Source: Bacillota bacterium
GTDB lineage: Bacteria; Bacillota; Clostridia; Peptostreptococcales; Anaerovoracaceae
DNA length: 35,878 nt
Assembly (NCBI GenBank): GCA_017397825.1
Contig: JAFQHT010000111.1
Location: forward strand, 1-35,878
Direction: 5' to 3'
This document shows positions 15,914-23,337 of this stretch, one piece after another; the first letter of the stretch is position 1, and every line of letters begins with the position of its first letter. The position numbers were made by a program, and so were the translations under genes. The notes below the pieces were generated by a model. That model was given only the letters and a program-made list of their open reading frames with translations, was not told the origin of the DNA and searched no databases.

Positions 15914-15940
15914 TCCGGAAACGCTCAACGGAGGTTTTTT

Positions 15941-16333
15941 ATGAAAAAAATATTTGTTATTTTAACTATTTCCCTGCTGATTCTCAGTGGCTGCGCTACC
16001 CCGGGCCCGTCCGGCAGCAATGACTCGTATAAGCAGATTACCGCTGAAGAAGCAATGGAACTTATGAAAAGCGAAACAGACTACATCATCCTGGACGTCC
16101 GTACCCAGGAAGAATTCGATCAAGGACATATTCCTGGCGCAATATGTATACCTAACGAAACCATCAGCGACGAGCCGCCTGCCCAGCTCCCCGACAAAGA
16201 CCAGTTAATTCTCGTATACTGCCGCAGCGGCAACCGCAGCAAGCAGGCCTCTGATAAACTTGTAAGCCTGGGCTATACCAATATTCATGAATTTGGCGTC
16301 ATCATCGACTGGCCGGGAGAAACCGTAAAATAA
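15941..16333 (+). CDS. Rhodanese-domain lipoprotein
   Basis: The 130-residue product begins with a lipoprotein signal peptide ending in LILSGC, with the lipidated cysteine at C18. A single rhodanese domain follows (about 30-130), with the active-site loop CRSGNRS and catalytic C94, and the typical DVRTQEEFDQGHIPGA signature. It should be anchored on the outer face of the membrane. Extracytoplasmic rhodaneses can transfer sulfane sulfur or act in redox chemistry; the substrate is not known. The ATG follows GGAGG, 27 bases after the stop of the ABC-F gene, so the two are probably co-transcribed, perhaps by chance. Confidence 0.9.
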   Translation: MKKIFVILTISLLILSGCATPGPSGSNDSYKQITAEEAMELMKSETDYIILDVRTQEEFDQGHIPGAICIPNETISDEPPAQLPDKDQLILVYCRSGNRSKQASDKLVSLGYTNIHEFGVIIDWPGETVK

Positions 16334-16374
16334 AAACCGGCCTGAACCTTAATTCTGACCGGTAATTCACAAAG

Positions 16375-16872
16375 CTATTCCCATGCTGAAGGGTACATAT
16401 CCTTCAGCAATTTTTTTCCGCTCCGTGTGCGGAATACTTCTTCGTACATGGTACGGATTGCCTCGTCCTCTGTTTTCATTTCGCCTGCATTGACCAGAAA
16501 ATCCGCCTCCAGCAGAATCTGGTAATCGAGTCCGTCTACTTTATCATATGTATGGTGGTGCCCTACCAGCCAGCAAACTCTTTCGACAAATTTCGACGTA
16601 TACATGAATTCCTCAAGAAATTTCCTTACCATGGCAGGACCTTCTTCTTCCTGGACTTTTCCATTGCAGTGTCCGTATTTTTCACGGCACATCGGGCATG
16701 CAATATCATGGACAACTGCCGCCACCTCCAGAATTTCCTGTTCTTCATCTTCCAGCACTTCAAGTTCGCCAATCAGCCTGGCAAATGCGAGTACCTTCAT
16801 AAAATGATTGATATCGTTTAAGTTACCTTCTGAAAATTTTATCATCTTGGCAATTACTGCTGCTGTCTTCAT
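16375..16872 (-). CDS. HD-domain protein (putative metal-dependent phosphohydrolase)
   Basis: This 165-residue protein contains an HD domain: an upstream histidine in NHFMKV, the paired HD in VVHDIACP, a histidine cluster GHHHTYD, and a later conserved aspartate in LLEADFLVN. HD proteins are usually Mn/Fe-dependent phosphohydrolases acting on nucleotides, but the substrate of this small stand-alone form is not known. Several cysteines (CPMCREKYGHC) lie right after the HD pair. The ATG follows GGAGGGGAACTGAAA. It is divergent from the acetyltransferase gene and has its own sigma-A promoter. No clear terminator follows. Confidence 0.85.
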   Translation of the reverse strand: MKTAAVIAKMIKFSEGNLNDINHFMKVLAFARLIGELEVLEDEEQEILEVAAVVHDIACPMCREKYGHCNGKVQEEEGPAMVRKFLEEFMYTSKFVERVCWLVGHHHTYDKVDGLDYQILLEADFLVNAGEMKTEDEAIRTMYEEVFRTRSGKKLLKDMYPSAWE

Positions 16873-16905
16873 TTTCAGTTCCCCTCCAGATTCAAAACTT
16901 ATTTC

Positions 16906-16934
16906 AGTATAGACCTTTAAGAATTTTCTGTCAA
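16906..16934 (-). promoter_or_regulatory. Sigma-A promoter of the HD-domain gene
   Basis: On the minus strand TTGACA (16934-16929) and TATACT (16911-16906) are exactly 17 bases apart. The predicted leader is about 28 bases. Confidence 0.75.
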
Positions 16935-16951
16935 TTCACTTTTTATTGCAG

Positions 16952-16980
16952 TTGACTTTGACTTTCCGAAGATTTACAAT
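16952..16980 (+). promoter_or_regulatory. Sigma-A promoter of the acetyltransferase gene
   Basis: TTGACT at 16952-16957 and TACAAT at 16975-16980 are 17 bases apart. The predicted start is near 16987, followed by AGGAG and the ATG at 17013. Confidence 0.7.
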
Positions 16981-17012
16981 TTTTACAAGAAACAGAACAG
17001 GAGTATATATTT

Positions 17013-17618
17013 ATGAAAGAAAATAATATTATAATCCGTCCGGCCACTCCGGAGGACTCTTCGGAAATTCTCGCAATATACGGCCCATACATCGAAAATA
17101 CAGCCATAACTTTTGAATACACCATCCCCTCAGAAGAAGATTTCCGTCAGCGCGTGAAAAACATTCTCAGCAAATTCCCTTACCTGGTTGCGGCTAACAA
17201 GACTGACGGGAAAATAGTCGGCTATGCCTACGCCAACACTTTCCGCACAAGAAAGGCCTACGACCACACAATCGAGCTTTCCATTTATCTTCTGCCTGAG
17301 GCACGGGGAAACGGAACGGGCCGCAGGCTCTACGCAGCTCTGGAACAGATCCTCATCCAGCAGAATGTGCTTACCATGATTGCCTGCATCACATCTGCTT
17401 CCGGCACCGATCCTGAAGACGGAACCAACGAAAGTGTGTGCTTCCATACTGCTGTAGGCTTTACCATGTGCGGCTCGCTTCTGAAGAGTGGTTTCAAATT
17501 CGGAAACTGGTACGACACAGTCTACATGGAAAAATTTCTGGGGTCTCACACCTCTTCACCTGCAGATGTCATCCCATTTTATGATATCTGTGCACAAATA
17601 AACTTCGATAGTTTGTGA
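17013..17618 (+). CDS. GNAT N-acetyltransferase, phosphinothricin/methionine-sulfoximine acetyltransferase-like
   Basis: This 201-residue protein has the pattern of the PAT/bar-like GNAT subgroup: IRPATPEDSSEILAIYGPYIENTAITFEY at the start, VGYAYANTFRTRKAYDHTIELSIYL in the middle, the acetyl-CoA loop ARGNGTGRRLY (about 97-107), and a late NESVCFHTAVGF stretch. Members acetylate amino-acid-like compounds such as phosphinothricin or methionine sulfone/sulfoximine, or act as general amino-acid acetyltransferases. The real substrate is unknown and resistance should not be assumed. About 25 C-terminal residues extend past the usual family end. It has its own promoter, and the next transcription unit starts about 20 bases after its stop. 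Confidence 0.85.
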   Translation: MKENNIIIRPATPEDSSEILAIYGPYIENTAITFEYTIPSEEDFRQRVKNILSKFPYLVAANKTDGKIVGYAYANTFRTRKAYDHTIELSIYLLPEARGNGTGRRLYAALEQILIQQNVLTMIACITSASGTDPEDGTNESVCFHTAVGFTMCGSLLKSGFKFGNWYDTVYMEKFLGSHTSSPADVIPFYDICAQINFDSL

Positions 17619-17638
17619 TGTATACACAACTTTACCAC

Positions 17639-17667
17639 TTGACAGCGCTGCAGTTTTGTGCCATAAT
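17639..17667 (+). promoter_or_regulatory. Sigma-A promoter of the first glycine riboswitch unit
   Basis: TTGACA at 17639-17644 and CATAAT at 17662-17667 are 17 bases apart. Transcription should start near 17674, about 10 bases before the riboswitch begins. Confidence 0.8.
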
Positions 17668-17683
17668 AACCATAATTTAATAT

Positions 17684-17807
17684 TCCTGTGAAACCACCTG
17701 GAACCTCTGTAGGCTACTGGTGGCGGAGGAAAATCTGGAGAACCCCGTAACCAATCGGGTGCCGAAGGTGCAAGGCTCACGCTGAATCTCTCAGGCAAAA
17801 GGACAGA
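17684..17807 (+). ncRNA. Glycine riboswitch 1 (single aptamer with 5' kink-turn hairpin)
   Basis: The aptamer at 17734-17807 has the glycine riboswitch core: TCTGGAGA at the 5' side, GGGTGCCGAAGGTGCAAGG in the middle, and CTCTCAGGCAAAAGGACAGA at the end, closing a TCTG/CAGA P1 stem. In place of a first aptamer there is a hairpin at 17684-17730. It reads TCC-TGT-GA on the 5' side and GA-GGA on the 3' side, a candidate kink-turn with tandem G.A pairs, topped by a CCACC/GGTGG stem. This matches the known single-aptamer class with a 5' remnant ('ghost') aptamer. Small hairpins (17813-17828, 17829-17851) and a terminator follow, so control is probably by transcription termination. The gene it controls is frameshifted. 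Confidence 0.93.
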
Positions 17808-17872
17808 ATAAACATAGTCATCACTATGAAATAAGTTTCTTTTACTTATTTAAGATTTAACGCAGAATTTGT

Positions 17873-17905
17873 AACACGGCTCGTTCTTCTGACGCCGTGT
17901 TTTTT
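17873..17905 (+). terminator. Terminator between riboswitch 1 and its symporter gene
   Basis: AACACGGC at 17873-17880 pairs with GCCGTGTT at 17894-17901, followed by a run of T. It lies between the aptamer and the coding region and is the likely expression platform. Confidence 0.82.
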
Positions 17906-17971
17906 ATTATAATAAACCCGGACGTCGCGAAATAATATTTTTATTAATTTCTTTAAGGAGGAGAGTTTATT

Positions 17972-19359
17972 ATGAGTTGGTTGTATGATTTTTTCGCAGG
18001 ACCCCTTAATACTGTAGCATGGATTTATATCCTGCTTCCATGCGTTTTCGTAGGAGGTCTGTACTTTACAATCGGTACAGGCGCCGTACAGTTCCGTCGC
18101 TTCGGCTATGCGATGAAAAACACTGTAGGTAAAATGTTTAAAAAGACAGAGGCAGAAGCCGGTGCGGTTACCCCTCTTCAGGCTGTAACTACTGCTCTTG
18201 CTGCAACTGTAGGTACAGGTAATATTGTTGGTACTTCCCAGGCAATCGCCCTCGGCGGCTACGGTGCTATTTTCTGGCTCTGGCTGGCAGCCCTTCTGGG
18301 TATGGTAATCAAGTTCTCAGAAGTTACTCTTGCTGTTAAATATCGTGAAAGAGACGCTAAAGGCGACTGGGTCGGCGGTCCTAGAACGGCCTTGGACCTC
18401 AGTGGAAATGGCTGGCTGTACTGTTCTGCTTATTTGCTATCTTAGCATCTTTCGGTATCGGTAACATGTCCCAGGCAAACTCCATCATGGACTCCATCAA
18501 GAATGCTATCATCGCATTCAACCCTGACATGACAAACAATGGCCTCACTGAATGGATAGTAGGTATCCTTCTCGCATCAGTAACTGCACTGGTACTTTTC
18601 GGAGGCATCAAGAGAATCGGTTCCGTAACAGAAAAATTCATTCCGTTCATGAGTGTTCTGTATATTATATTTACACTGGTTGTAATCGGTTCCAACATCG
18701 GAAATATTATTCCTGCTCTCAAGATGATCGTTGTTGGTGCATTCAACCCTCAGGCAGTGCTTGGTGCAGCTGCCGGTATTGCACTTAAGAATGCTCTTAT
18801 CTGGGGGCTCAGAAGAAGTGCTTTCTCCAACGAAGCAGGTCTCGGTTCCGCAGCAATTGCACACGCTGCAGCTCAGACTCCTGGTCCTGTACAGCAGGGT
18901 CTCTTCGGTATTTTCGAAGTATTCATGGACACAATTGTAATCTGTACATTAACAGCACTTACTATCATCACAAGTGGTATTGAAATTGAATTTGGCGTTG
19001 TTCCTGGTTCTGCACTTATCACCGCTGCATTTGCAACTGTATTCGGTCAGAAGCTGGCGTCCCTGTTTATTGCTTTCGCACTGATGATGTTCGCTTACTC
19101 AACTATTCTCGGCTGGGCTTTATACGGCACACGTTGTACACAGTACCTCTTCGGTATCAAAGCATCCAGAATTTATCAGCTGATTTTCATCGTTATTGTA
19201 GTTGTTGGCTGCGTAAGCCCTATCGAAGCTGTATGGAACCTTGCAGACACATTCAACGGCCTTATGGCAATCCCTAACTTCATCGCATTATTCTTACTGT
19301 CACCTGTATTATTCAAAACAGTTAAGGAATTCTTCGGCGACAAGAACAATTTACAATAA
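17972..19359 (+). pseudogene. Alanine/glycine:cation symporter (AGCS), frameshifted
   Basis: The first frame, 17972-18445, encodes the N-terminal part (family pattern GTGNIVGTSQAIALGG) up to GDWVGGP near 18381, then runs into unrelated residues and a stop. The second frame is open from 18385 and continues the same protein as NGLGPQWKWLAVLF...SFGIGNM to the stop at 19359. Its first ATG, at 18466, is internal to the protein. The intact neighbouring symporter has GGPVYYIKKAF at this point; here only two bases separate the P and N codons where about 15 are expected. A 13-base deletion fits. The two parts cover the whole AGCS length otherwise without damage. It has a strong ribosome site (AAGGAGGAG), promoter and riboswitch. 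This is a recent mutation or an assembly error. Confidence 0.87.
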
Positions 19360-19372
19360 CATCGTATTACAT

Positions 19373-19403
19373 AACCTGCGGGCCCCATGTCCGCAGGTTT
19401 TTT
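19373..19403 (+). terminator. Terminator after the frameshifted symporter
   Basis: A perfect 9-bp stem, AACCTGCGG at 19373-19381 and CCGCAGGTT at 19391-19399, is followed by six T. It separates the two riboswitch units. Confidence 0.9.
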
Positions 19404-19433
19404 ATTGCCCGGGAAAAATTTTTAAAAAGGCTG

Positions 19434-19462
19434 TTGACATAATCCGCACAATGTGTAATAAT
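19434..19462 (+). promoter_or_regulatory. Sigma-A promoter of the second glycine riboswitch unit
   Basis: TTGACA at 19434-19439 is followed after 17 bases by AATAAT at 19457-19462 (or TAATAA after 16). The start should be near 19469, shortly before the riboswitch. Confidence 0.72.
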
Positions 19463-19484
19463 GTGCCTTGTTGAACTAAATATA

Positions 19485-19623
19485 TCCTGTGAAACTTCTG
19501 GAACCATACAACCGGGACCGGAAGCGGAGGAGACTCTGGAGAATCCCGATAAACCATACCGGGTGCCGAAGGTGCAAGGCTCAGCAAGATGCAGCAGCTG
19601 AATCTCTCAGGCAAAAGGACAGA
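19485..19623 (+). ncRNA. Glycine riboswitch 2 (single aptamer with 5' kink-turn hairpin)
   Basis: The aptamer at 19535-19623 carries the same core as riboswitch 1, with TCTGGAGA, GGGTGCCGAAGGTGCAAGG and CTCTCAGGCAAAAGGACAGA, but a longer P3-type arm (CAGCAAGATGCAGCAGCTG). The 5' hairpin at 19485-19531 again shows TCC-TGT-GA opposite GA-GGA. Its upper stem, CTTCTGG/CCGGAAG, differs from the CCACC/GGTGG of riboswitch 1 yet still pairs, so the pairing is kept by compensatory change. A strong terminator follows before an intact AGCS symporter gene. Glycine sensing is established for this motif; whether glycine turns the gene on or off is not clear from sequence alone. Confidence 0.94.
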
Positions 19624-19706
19624 ATGCAAAACCGCTTGTGTACATACGCATATATATGGCAATGTACCAATATGCGGCACTTACATGAAACTGTTATTTT
19701 CTTCGG

Positions 19707-19737
19707 AGCTGTCAGGCAATTTGCCGGCAGCTTTTTT
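19707..19737 (+). terminator. Terminator between riboswitch 2 and its symporter gene
   Basis: AGCTGTC, a bulged A and GGC (19707-19717) pair with GCC-GGCAGCT (19723-19732), followed by a run of T to 19737. It lies between aptamer and coding region and is the likely regulated terminator. Confidence 0.85.
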
Positions 19738-19777
19738 GGTTGTAAAAATTTAAAATATTTTTATTTCGGAGGAAAAA

Positions 19778-21154
19778 ATGGACGTAATTTTACAGCTTGT
19801 AAAAACAATCAACTCTTATCTTTCAGACTATGTGCTCATCGTAATGCTTATCGGTGCAGGTCTGTATTTCTCAATCAAAACAAAATTCGTACAGGTTCGC
19901 TGCTTCGGCCAAGGTATGAAGCAGGTATTCGGCAACTTCAGCCTTCATGGCGGCAAGCAGGAAAGCGGCATGAGCTCCTTCCAGGCTCTGACTACTGCCA
20001 TCGCTGCACAGGTTGGTACAGGTAACATCGTAGGTGCCTGCGGTGCTATCCTTGTTGGCGGCCCTGGTGCTATCTTCTGGATGTGGATTATCGCCTTCTT
20101 CGGTATGGCAACAAACTATGCCGAAGCAGTCCTTGCTCAGCAGACACGTACAGTTGATGAAGACGGCAATATTCTCGGCGGACCTGTTTACTACATAAAG
20201 AAAGCCTTCAGCGGCAAGCTTGGCAGCGCAATGGCCGGCTTCTTCTCAGTGGCAATTATCCTTGCTCTGGGCTTCATGGGCTGCATGGTTCAGTCCAACT
20301 CCATCGGTGAAGCATGCTACAATGCTTTCGGAATCCCTACATGGATCGTGGGAATTGCAATCTGCGTAGTTGCAGCATTTATTTTTATCGGTGGTACAAG
20401 CAGAATCGCTTCCGTTACAGAAAAAATTGTTCCTGTAATGGCTGTCCTCTACCTTGTCGGCGGTTTAGTAGTTCTGGTTATGAGAGCGCCTTATGTGCCT
20501 GAAGCATTTGGTATGATTTTTAAATATGCATTTGTTCCAAGTGCTATAATCGGCGGCGGCGTTGGCGAAGCTCTCAAGAACGCAATCAGCCAGGGTGCCA
20601 AGAGAGGTCTTTTCTCCAACGAAGCAGGTATGGGTTCCACTCCACATGCTCATGCAATGGCTAATGTAAAAGATCCTCACCAGCAGGGTCTTGCCGCAAT
20701 GGTTGCAGTTTTCATCGACACAATTGTTGTTGTATCAATGACTGCCCTCGTAGTAATCGCTACATTGTATGCAGGCAATGGTCCTCTTGCCGGAGGCGCT
20801 GCAGAAGGAATAGTAAAAACAAATATGGCACAGCTGGCCTTCGGTTCAGTTTTCGGAGACACATTCGGCTCTGCATTTGTAGCAATCTGCCTCCTGTTCT
20901 TCGCATTCTCAACAGTCCTCAGCTGGAATCTTTTCGGTAAAATCAACGTAATTTCCCTTTTCGGAAAGAAAGCAGTTCTTCCTTATCAGATTATTGCAAT
21001 TGCTTTCATCTTCCTTGGTTCATGCCTTTCCAACGATCTGGTATGGGAACTTGCAGACATGTTCAACCAGCTCATGGTAGTACCTAACGTAATCGCACTT
21101 ATCGCACTTGGCGGAATGGTTGCAAAGGTTGCCAACAAGAAAAGAGAAAAATAA
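19778..21154 (+). CDS. Alanine or glycine:cation symporter (AGCS family)
   Basis: This 458-residue polytopic protein matches the AGCS family (Na+- or H+-coupled alanine/glycine uptake): AAQVGTGNIVGACGAI near residues 72-87, GGPVYYIKKAF near 130, KRGLFSNEAGMGSTPHAHA in the middle, and a final ADMFNQLMVVPN helix. The ATG follows CGGAGGAAAAA. It is the intact partner of the broken symporter just upstream. The two are clearly related in layout but differ through much of their length, so they are not a recent tandem copy. The glycine riboswitch in its leader points to glycine as substrate, or as a signal of substrate excess. A terminator follows. Confidence 0.94.
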   Translation: MDVILQLVKTINSYLSDYVLIVMLIGAGLYFSIKTKFVQVRCFGQGMKQVFGNFSLHGGKQESGMSSFQALTTAIAAQVGTGNIVGACGAILVGGPGAIFWMWIIAFFGMATNYAEAVLAQQTRTVDEDGNILGGPVYYIKKAFSGKLGSAMAGFFSVAIILALGFMGCMVQSNSIGEACYNAFGIPTWIVGIAICVVAAFIFIGGTSRIASVTEKIVPVMAVLYLVGGLVVLVMRAPYVPEAFGMIFKYAFVPSAIIGGGVGEALKNAISQGAKRGLFSNEAGMGSTPHAHAMANVKDPHQQGLAAMVAVFIDTIVVVSMTALVVIATLYAGNGPLAGGAAEGIVKTNMAQLAFGSVFGDTFGSAFVAICLLFFAFSTVLSWNLFGKINVISLFGKKAVLPYQIIAIAFIFLGSCLSNDLVWELADMFNQLMVVPNVIALIALGGMVAKVANKKREK

Positions 21155-21183
21155 TTAAACATCAGTTTTAACTGCACGATAAA

Positions 21184-21217
21184 GCCCCGGAAGTTCATCC
21201 TCCGGGGCCTTGTTTTT
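21184..21217. terminator. Terminator after the intact symporter
   Basis: A perfect 8-bp stem, GCCCCGGA at 21184-21191 and TCCGGGGC at 21201-21208, is followed by CTTGTTTTT on the plus strand. It may also serve the convergent lipoprotein gene, though the minus-strand tail is poor in T. Confidence 0.82.
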
Positions 21218-21225
21218 AAGTAAAT

Positions 21226-22050
21226 TTAATTGTAACAGCGCTCTCTTTCAACGGAGAAGTAGTAGCCAGTTTCTCCTTCTTCAGGTGAAAATGCTTCCAC
21301 ACCGAACCATACAGTTTCAGTATACCCAGAACCTTTGACTGTTGCTTCGTCGTATACTGCTGCGAATTCCATATCCTTTGCTTCTTCTATAACTGAAGTT
21401 AACATTTCTTTGGCCTTCTTTTCGGACACTTTGATTCCATAAGCAGTTTCCAGCTTTAAAATGGCTGTTTCAATTATATCATCTGAAACTTCGTATAAAC
21501 TGTCAGATGTAAAAATTGAATACTGGTAATGATTGTTTTTTACAGAGTTGTGATAAGCACCTACTTCAAGGTAGCATTTTTCAGAGTCATTGTCTTCCAT
21601 GCCTACTGCGTATGCCAGCTTATCAATTTCATCTCCTTCATACACCTCATATTCTTTGTATGTTACATATGCCTTGTTGAACAGTTCTTCAGTGGACGTA
21701 ATCAGCATGTTTTCAAGAGTAGCTGCAGACCCTTCAAGGTCACTGTAATCTACTTTTGCAAGAGTTCCTTCCATAGGGAAAGACTTATCTGCCTTAAGGC
21801 CAAGGTCCACAAGAACTTTGCCGTCATCCTCACTCATGTAAAGATCTTCAACATCCAGCCTTCCCAGGTCCTCATTTTCACCATCTTCTTCTGCTGCGCC
21901 ACCTTCTTCATCATCGCCGGCATTTTCATCTTCACCGATAACAGGTGTGTTTTCATCGTCCGGCTGAGTTGTGTCCTCATTATTTCCGCCGCAACCCATT
22001 ACACTGAAGCTGAGTACAAATATCAAAAGTAAAACTAATAGTTTTTTCAT
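21226..22050 (-). CDS. Putative lipoprotein of unknown function
   Basis: The 274-residue product begins with a lipoprotein signal peptide, with a lipobox ending VMGC and glycines after it. A strongly acidic, low-complexity stretch rich in Asp and Glu (about residues 25-60) follows. The rest (about 65-274) is a soluble domain with no motif I recognise. It may contain two similar halves, as both begin around a short (D/E)xLYxxSDD-like pattern, but this is weak. It should sit on the outer membrane face, extended from it by the acidic linker. The ATG follows AAGGAGAAATTTACTG. The desulfurase-like gene upstream ends 43 bases before it with no terminator, so co-transcription is likely. Confidence 0.75.
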   Translation of the reverse strand: MKKLLVLLLIFVLSFSVMGCGGNNEDTTQPDDENTPVIGEDENAGDDEEGGAAEEDGENEDLGRLDVEDLYMSEDDGKVLVDLGLKADKSFPMEGTLAKVDYSDLEGSAATLENMLITSTEELFNKAYVTYKEYEVYEGDEIDKLAYAVGMEDNDSEKCYLEVGAYHNSVKNNHYQYSIFTSDSLYEVSDDIIETAILKLETAYGIKVSEKKAKEMLTSVIEEAKDMEFAAVYDEATVKGSGYTETVWFGVEAFSPEEGETGYYFSVERERCYN

Positions 22051-22093
22051 CAGTAAATTTCTCCTTTTTTAAGTCATGGCCTAGTTTATCATA

Positions 22094-23242
22094 TTATAAG
22101 GCTGTTTGTCTACTGCCAATTTGCCTTATGGCATCAGCCAATTTTTCCATGTCATTTAAAGTATTGAAAGGCCCTGCGCTGATGCGTACTGCCCCACGGT
22201 CCCAGGTTCCTATTGTTTTATGGGCAAGACCTGCACAGTGAAAGCCGCCGCGGACGGCAATACCGAACTGACTGTTCAATATAGAGGTCACTTCCTCTGC
22301 AGCCATGCCGCGGATGTTTATGAGACTGATGCCGGTCTTGCGGCAGGCTGCAGGACCGTACCGCTCAACGTACGGCATAGAGTCAAAGCATTCGTCCAGC
22401 CAGCTTATAAGTTCCTCTTCGTACCTGCCGATTACCTCCGGACCGATTTTATGGACAAATTCCGCCGAGTGGCCCAGGCCTATGATTGCCGGAGCATTGA
22501 TTGTTCCTGCTTCGTAACCTTCCGGAAATTCACAGGGCTGCAGCCGGCTCCGTGACTCAGTGCCTGTTCCTCCCTCAATCATATGTGTCAGCTTTACATG
22601 AGGACTTACATAAAGCGCCCCTGTTCCCATAGGCCCCAGAAGACCCTTGTGTCCCGGAAAAGCCAGTAAATCTATGTTCAGTTTTTCCACATCCAGGTCC
22701 ATGCTGCCGGCACCCTGCGCCCCATCCACCATAAAAAGAATTCCCTTTTTACGGGCTATCTGCCCGATCTCCGCCAGAGGCATTTTAGTACCCGTAACAT
22801 TGGATGCGGCAGTGGCCACTATCAGGCGGGTGTGTGGCCTGAGGGCTTTCTCAAAGTCGGCCGGACTGAGAAAGCCCTCCCGGTCAGCCCGGACAACGGA
22901 CTGGCTGACCGACTGCCGCTCCAGTGCTTTCAGTGGCCGGAGGACCGAGTTGTGTTCCATGGTGGTTGTCACTACATGGTCTCCGGGACGGAGAACTCCT
23001 TTCAGCCCCATGTTAATTGCTTCTGTCGTGTTCTTTGTAAATATGAGCCTTTCCGGCTGACTAATATTAAACAATTCCGCGATTTTTCTTCTGGCTTGGT
23101 ATACTTCTTCTCCTGTCTTCATGGACATGGCGTGGCCGGACCTGCCCGGGTTGCCGCAGTATTTCAGTATACATTCTTCCATGGCTGCCACCATGCCTCT
23201 TGGCTTCGGAAAGGAAGTTGCTGCATTATCCAGATATATCAT
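22094..23242 (-). CDS. Cysteine desulfurase-like aminotransferase class V protein
   Basis: This 382-residue PLP enzyme has the class V cysteine-desulfurase pattern: YLDNAATSFPKP at the start, the PLP lysine K199 in AFPGHKGLLGP, and a candidate catalytic cysteine C336 in RGGFHCAGLAH. The short spacing and sequence fit the cysteine-desulfurase-like subgroup close to SufS/CsdB (TIGR01977-type) rather than IscS/NifS. That subgroup has been linked to selenium-related gene sets in some genomes. No iron-sulfur scaffold, tRNA-thiolation or selenium gene is adjacent, so the sulfur acceptor is unknown. The ATG follows GAGGAAAAGACC. An intrinsic terminator lies only about 20 bases ahead of the start codon, which leaves little room for a separate promoter. 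Confidence 0.88.
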   Translation of the reverse strand: MIYLDNAATSFPKPRGMVAAMEECILKYCGNPGRSGHAMSMKTGEEVYQARRKIAELFNISQPERLIFTKNTTEAINMGLKGVLRPGDHVVTTTMEHNSVLRPLKALERQSVSQSVVRADREGFLSPADFEKALRPHTRLIVATAASNVTGTKMPLAEIGQIARKKGILFMVDGAQGAGSMDLDVEKLNIDLLAFPGHKGLLGPMGTGALYVSPHVKLTHMIEGGTGTESRSRLQPCEFPEGYEAGTINAPAIIGLGHSAEFVHKIGPEVIGRYEEELISWLDECFDSMPYVERYGPAACRKTGISLINIRGMAAEEVTSILNSQFGIAVRGGFHCAGLAHKTIGTWDRGAVRISAGPFNTLNDMEKLADAIRQIGSRQTAL

Positions 23243-23261
23243 GGTCTTTTCCTCGCATAAA

Positions 23262-23290
23262 TTAAAAATAGAGGGCGTCTATGCCCTCTA
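23262..23290 (-). terminator. Terminator between the SanA-like and desulfurase-like genes
   Basis: A perfect 8-bp stem, TAGAGGGC at 23269-23276 and GCCCTCTA at 23283-23290, is followed on the minus strand by TTTTTAATTT. It lies only about 20 bases upstream of the desulfurase-like start codon, so read-through or attenuation would control that gene. Confidence 0.83.
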
Positions 23291-23337
23291 CATATTATGC
23301 TGTCTGGCTGCCGGTTGATACTCCATCCGCAGACAAA

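Noticed and set aside
16336..16363. Terminator after the rhodanese lipoprotein
   Set aside because: The only stem is ACCGG/CCGGT with an 18-base loop and no T run.
18362..18470. Programmed ribosomal frameshift in the first symporter
   Set aside because: There is no slippery heptamer or following pseudoknot at the junction, and about 13 bases of conserved coding sequence are missing; a slip of one base could not restore VYYIK. A deletion explains it better.
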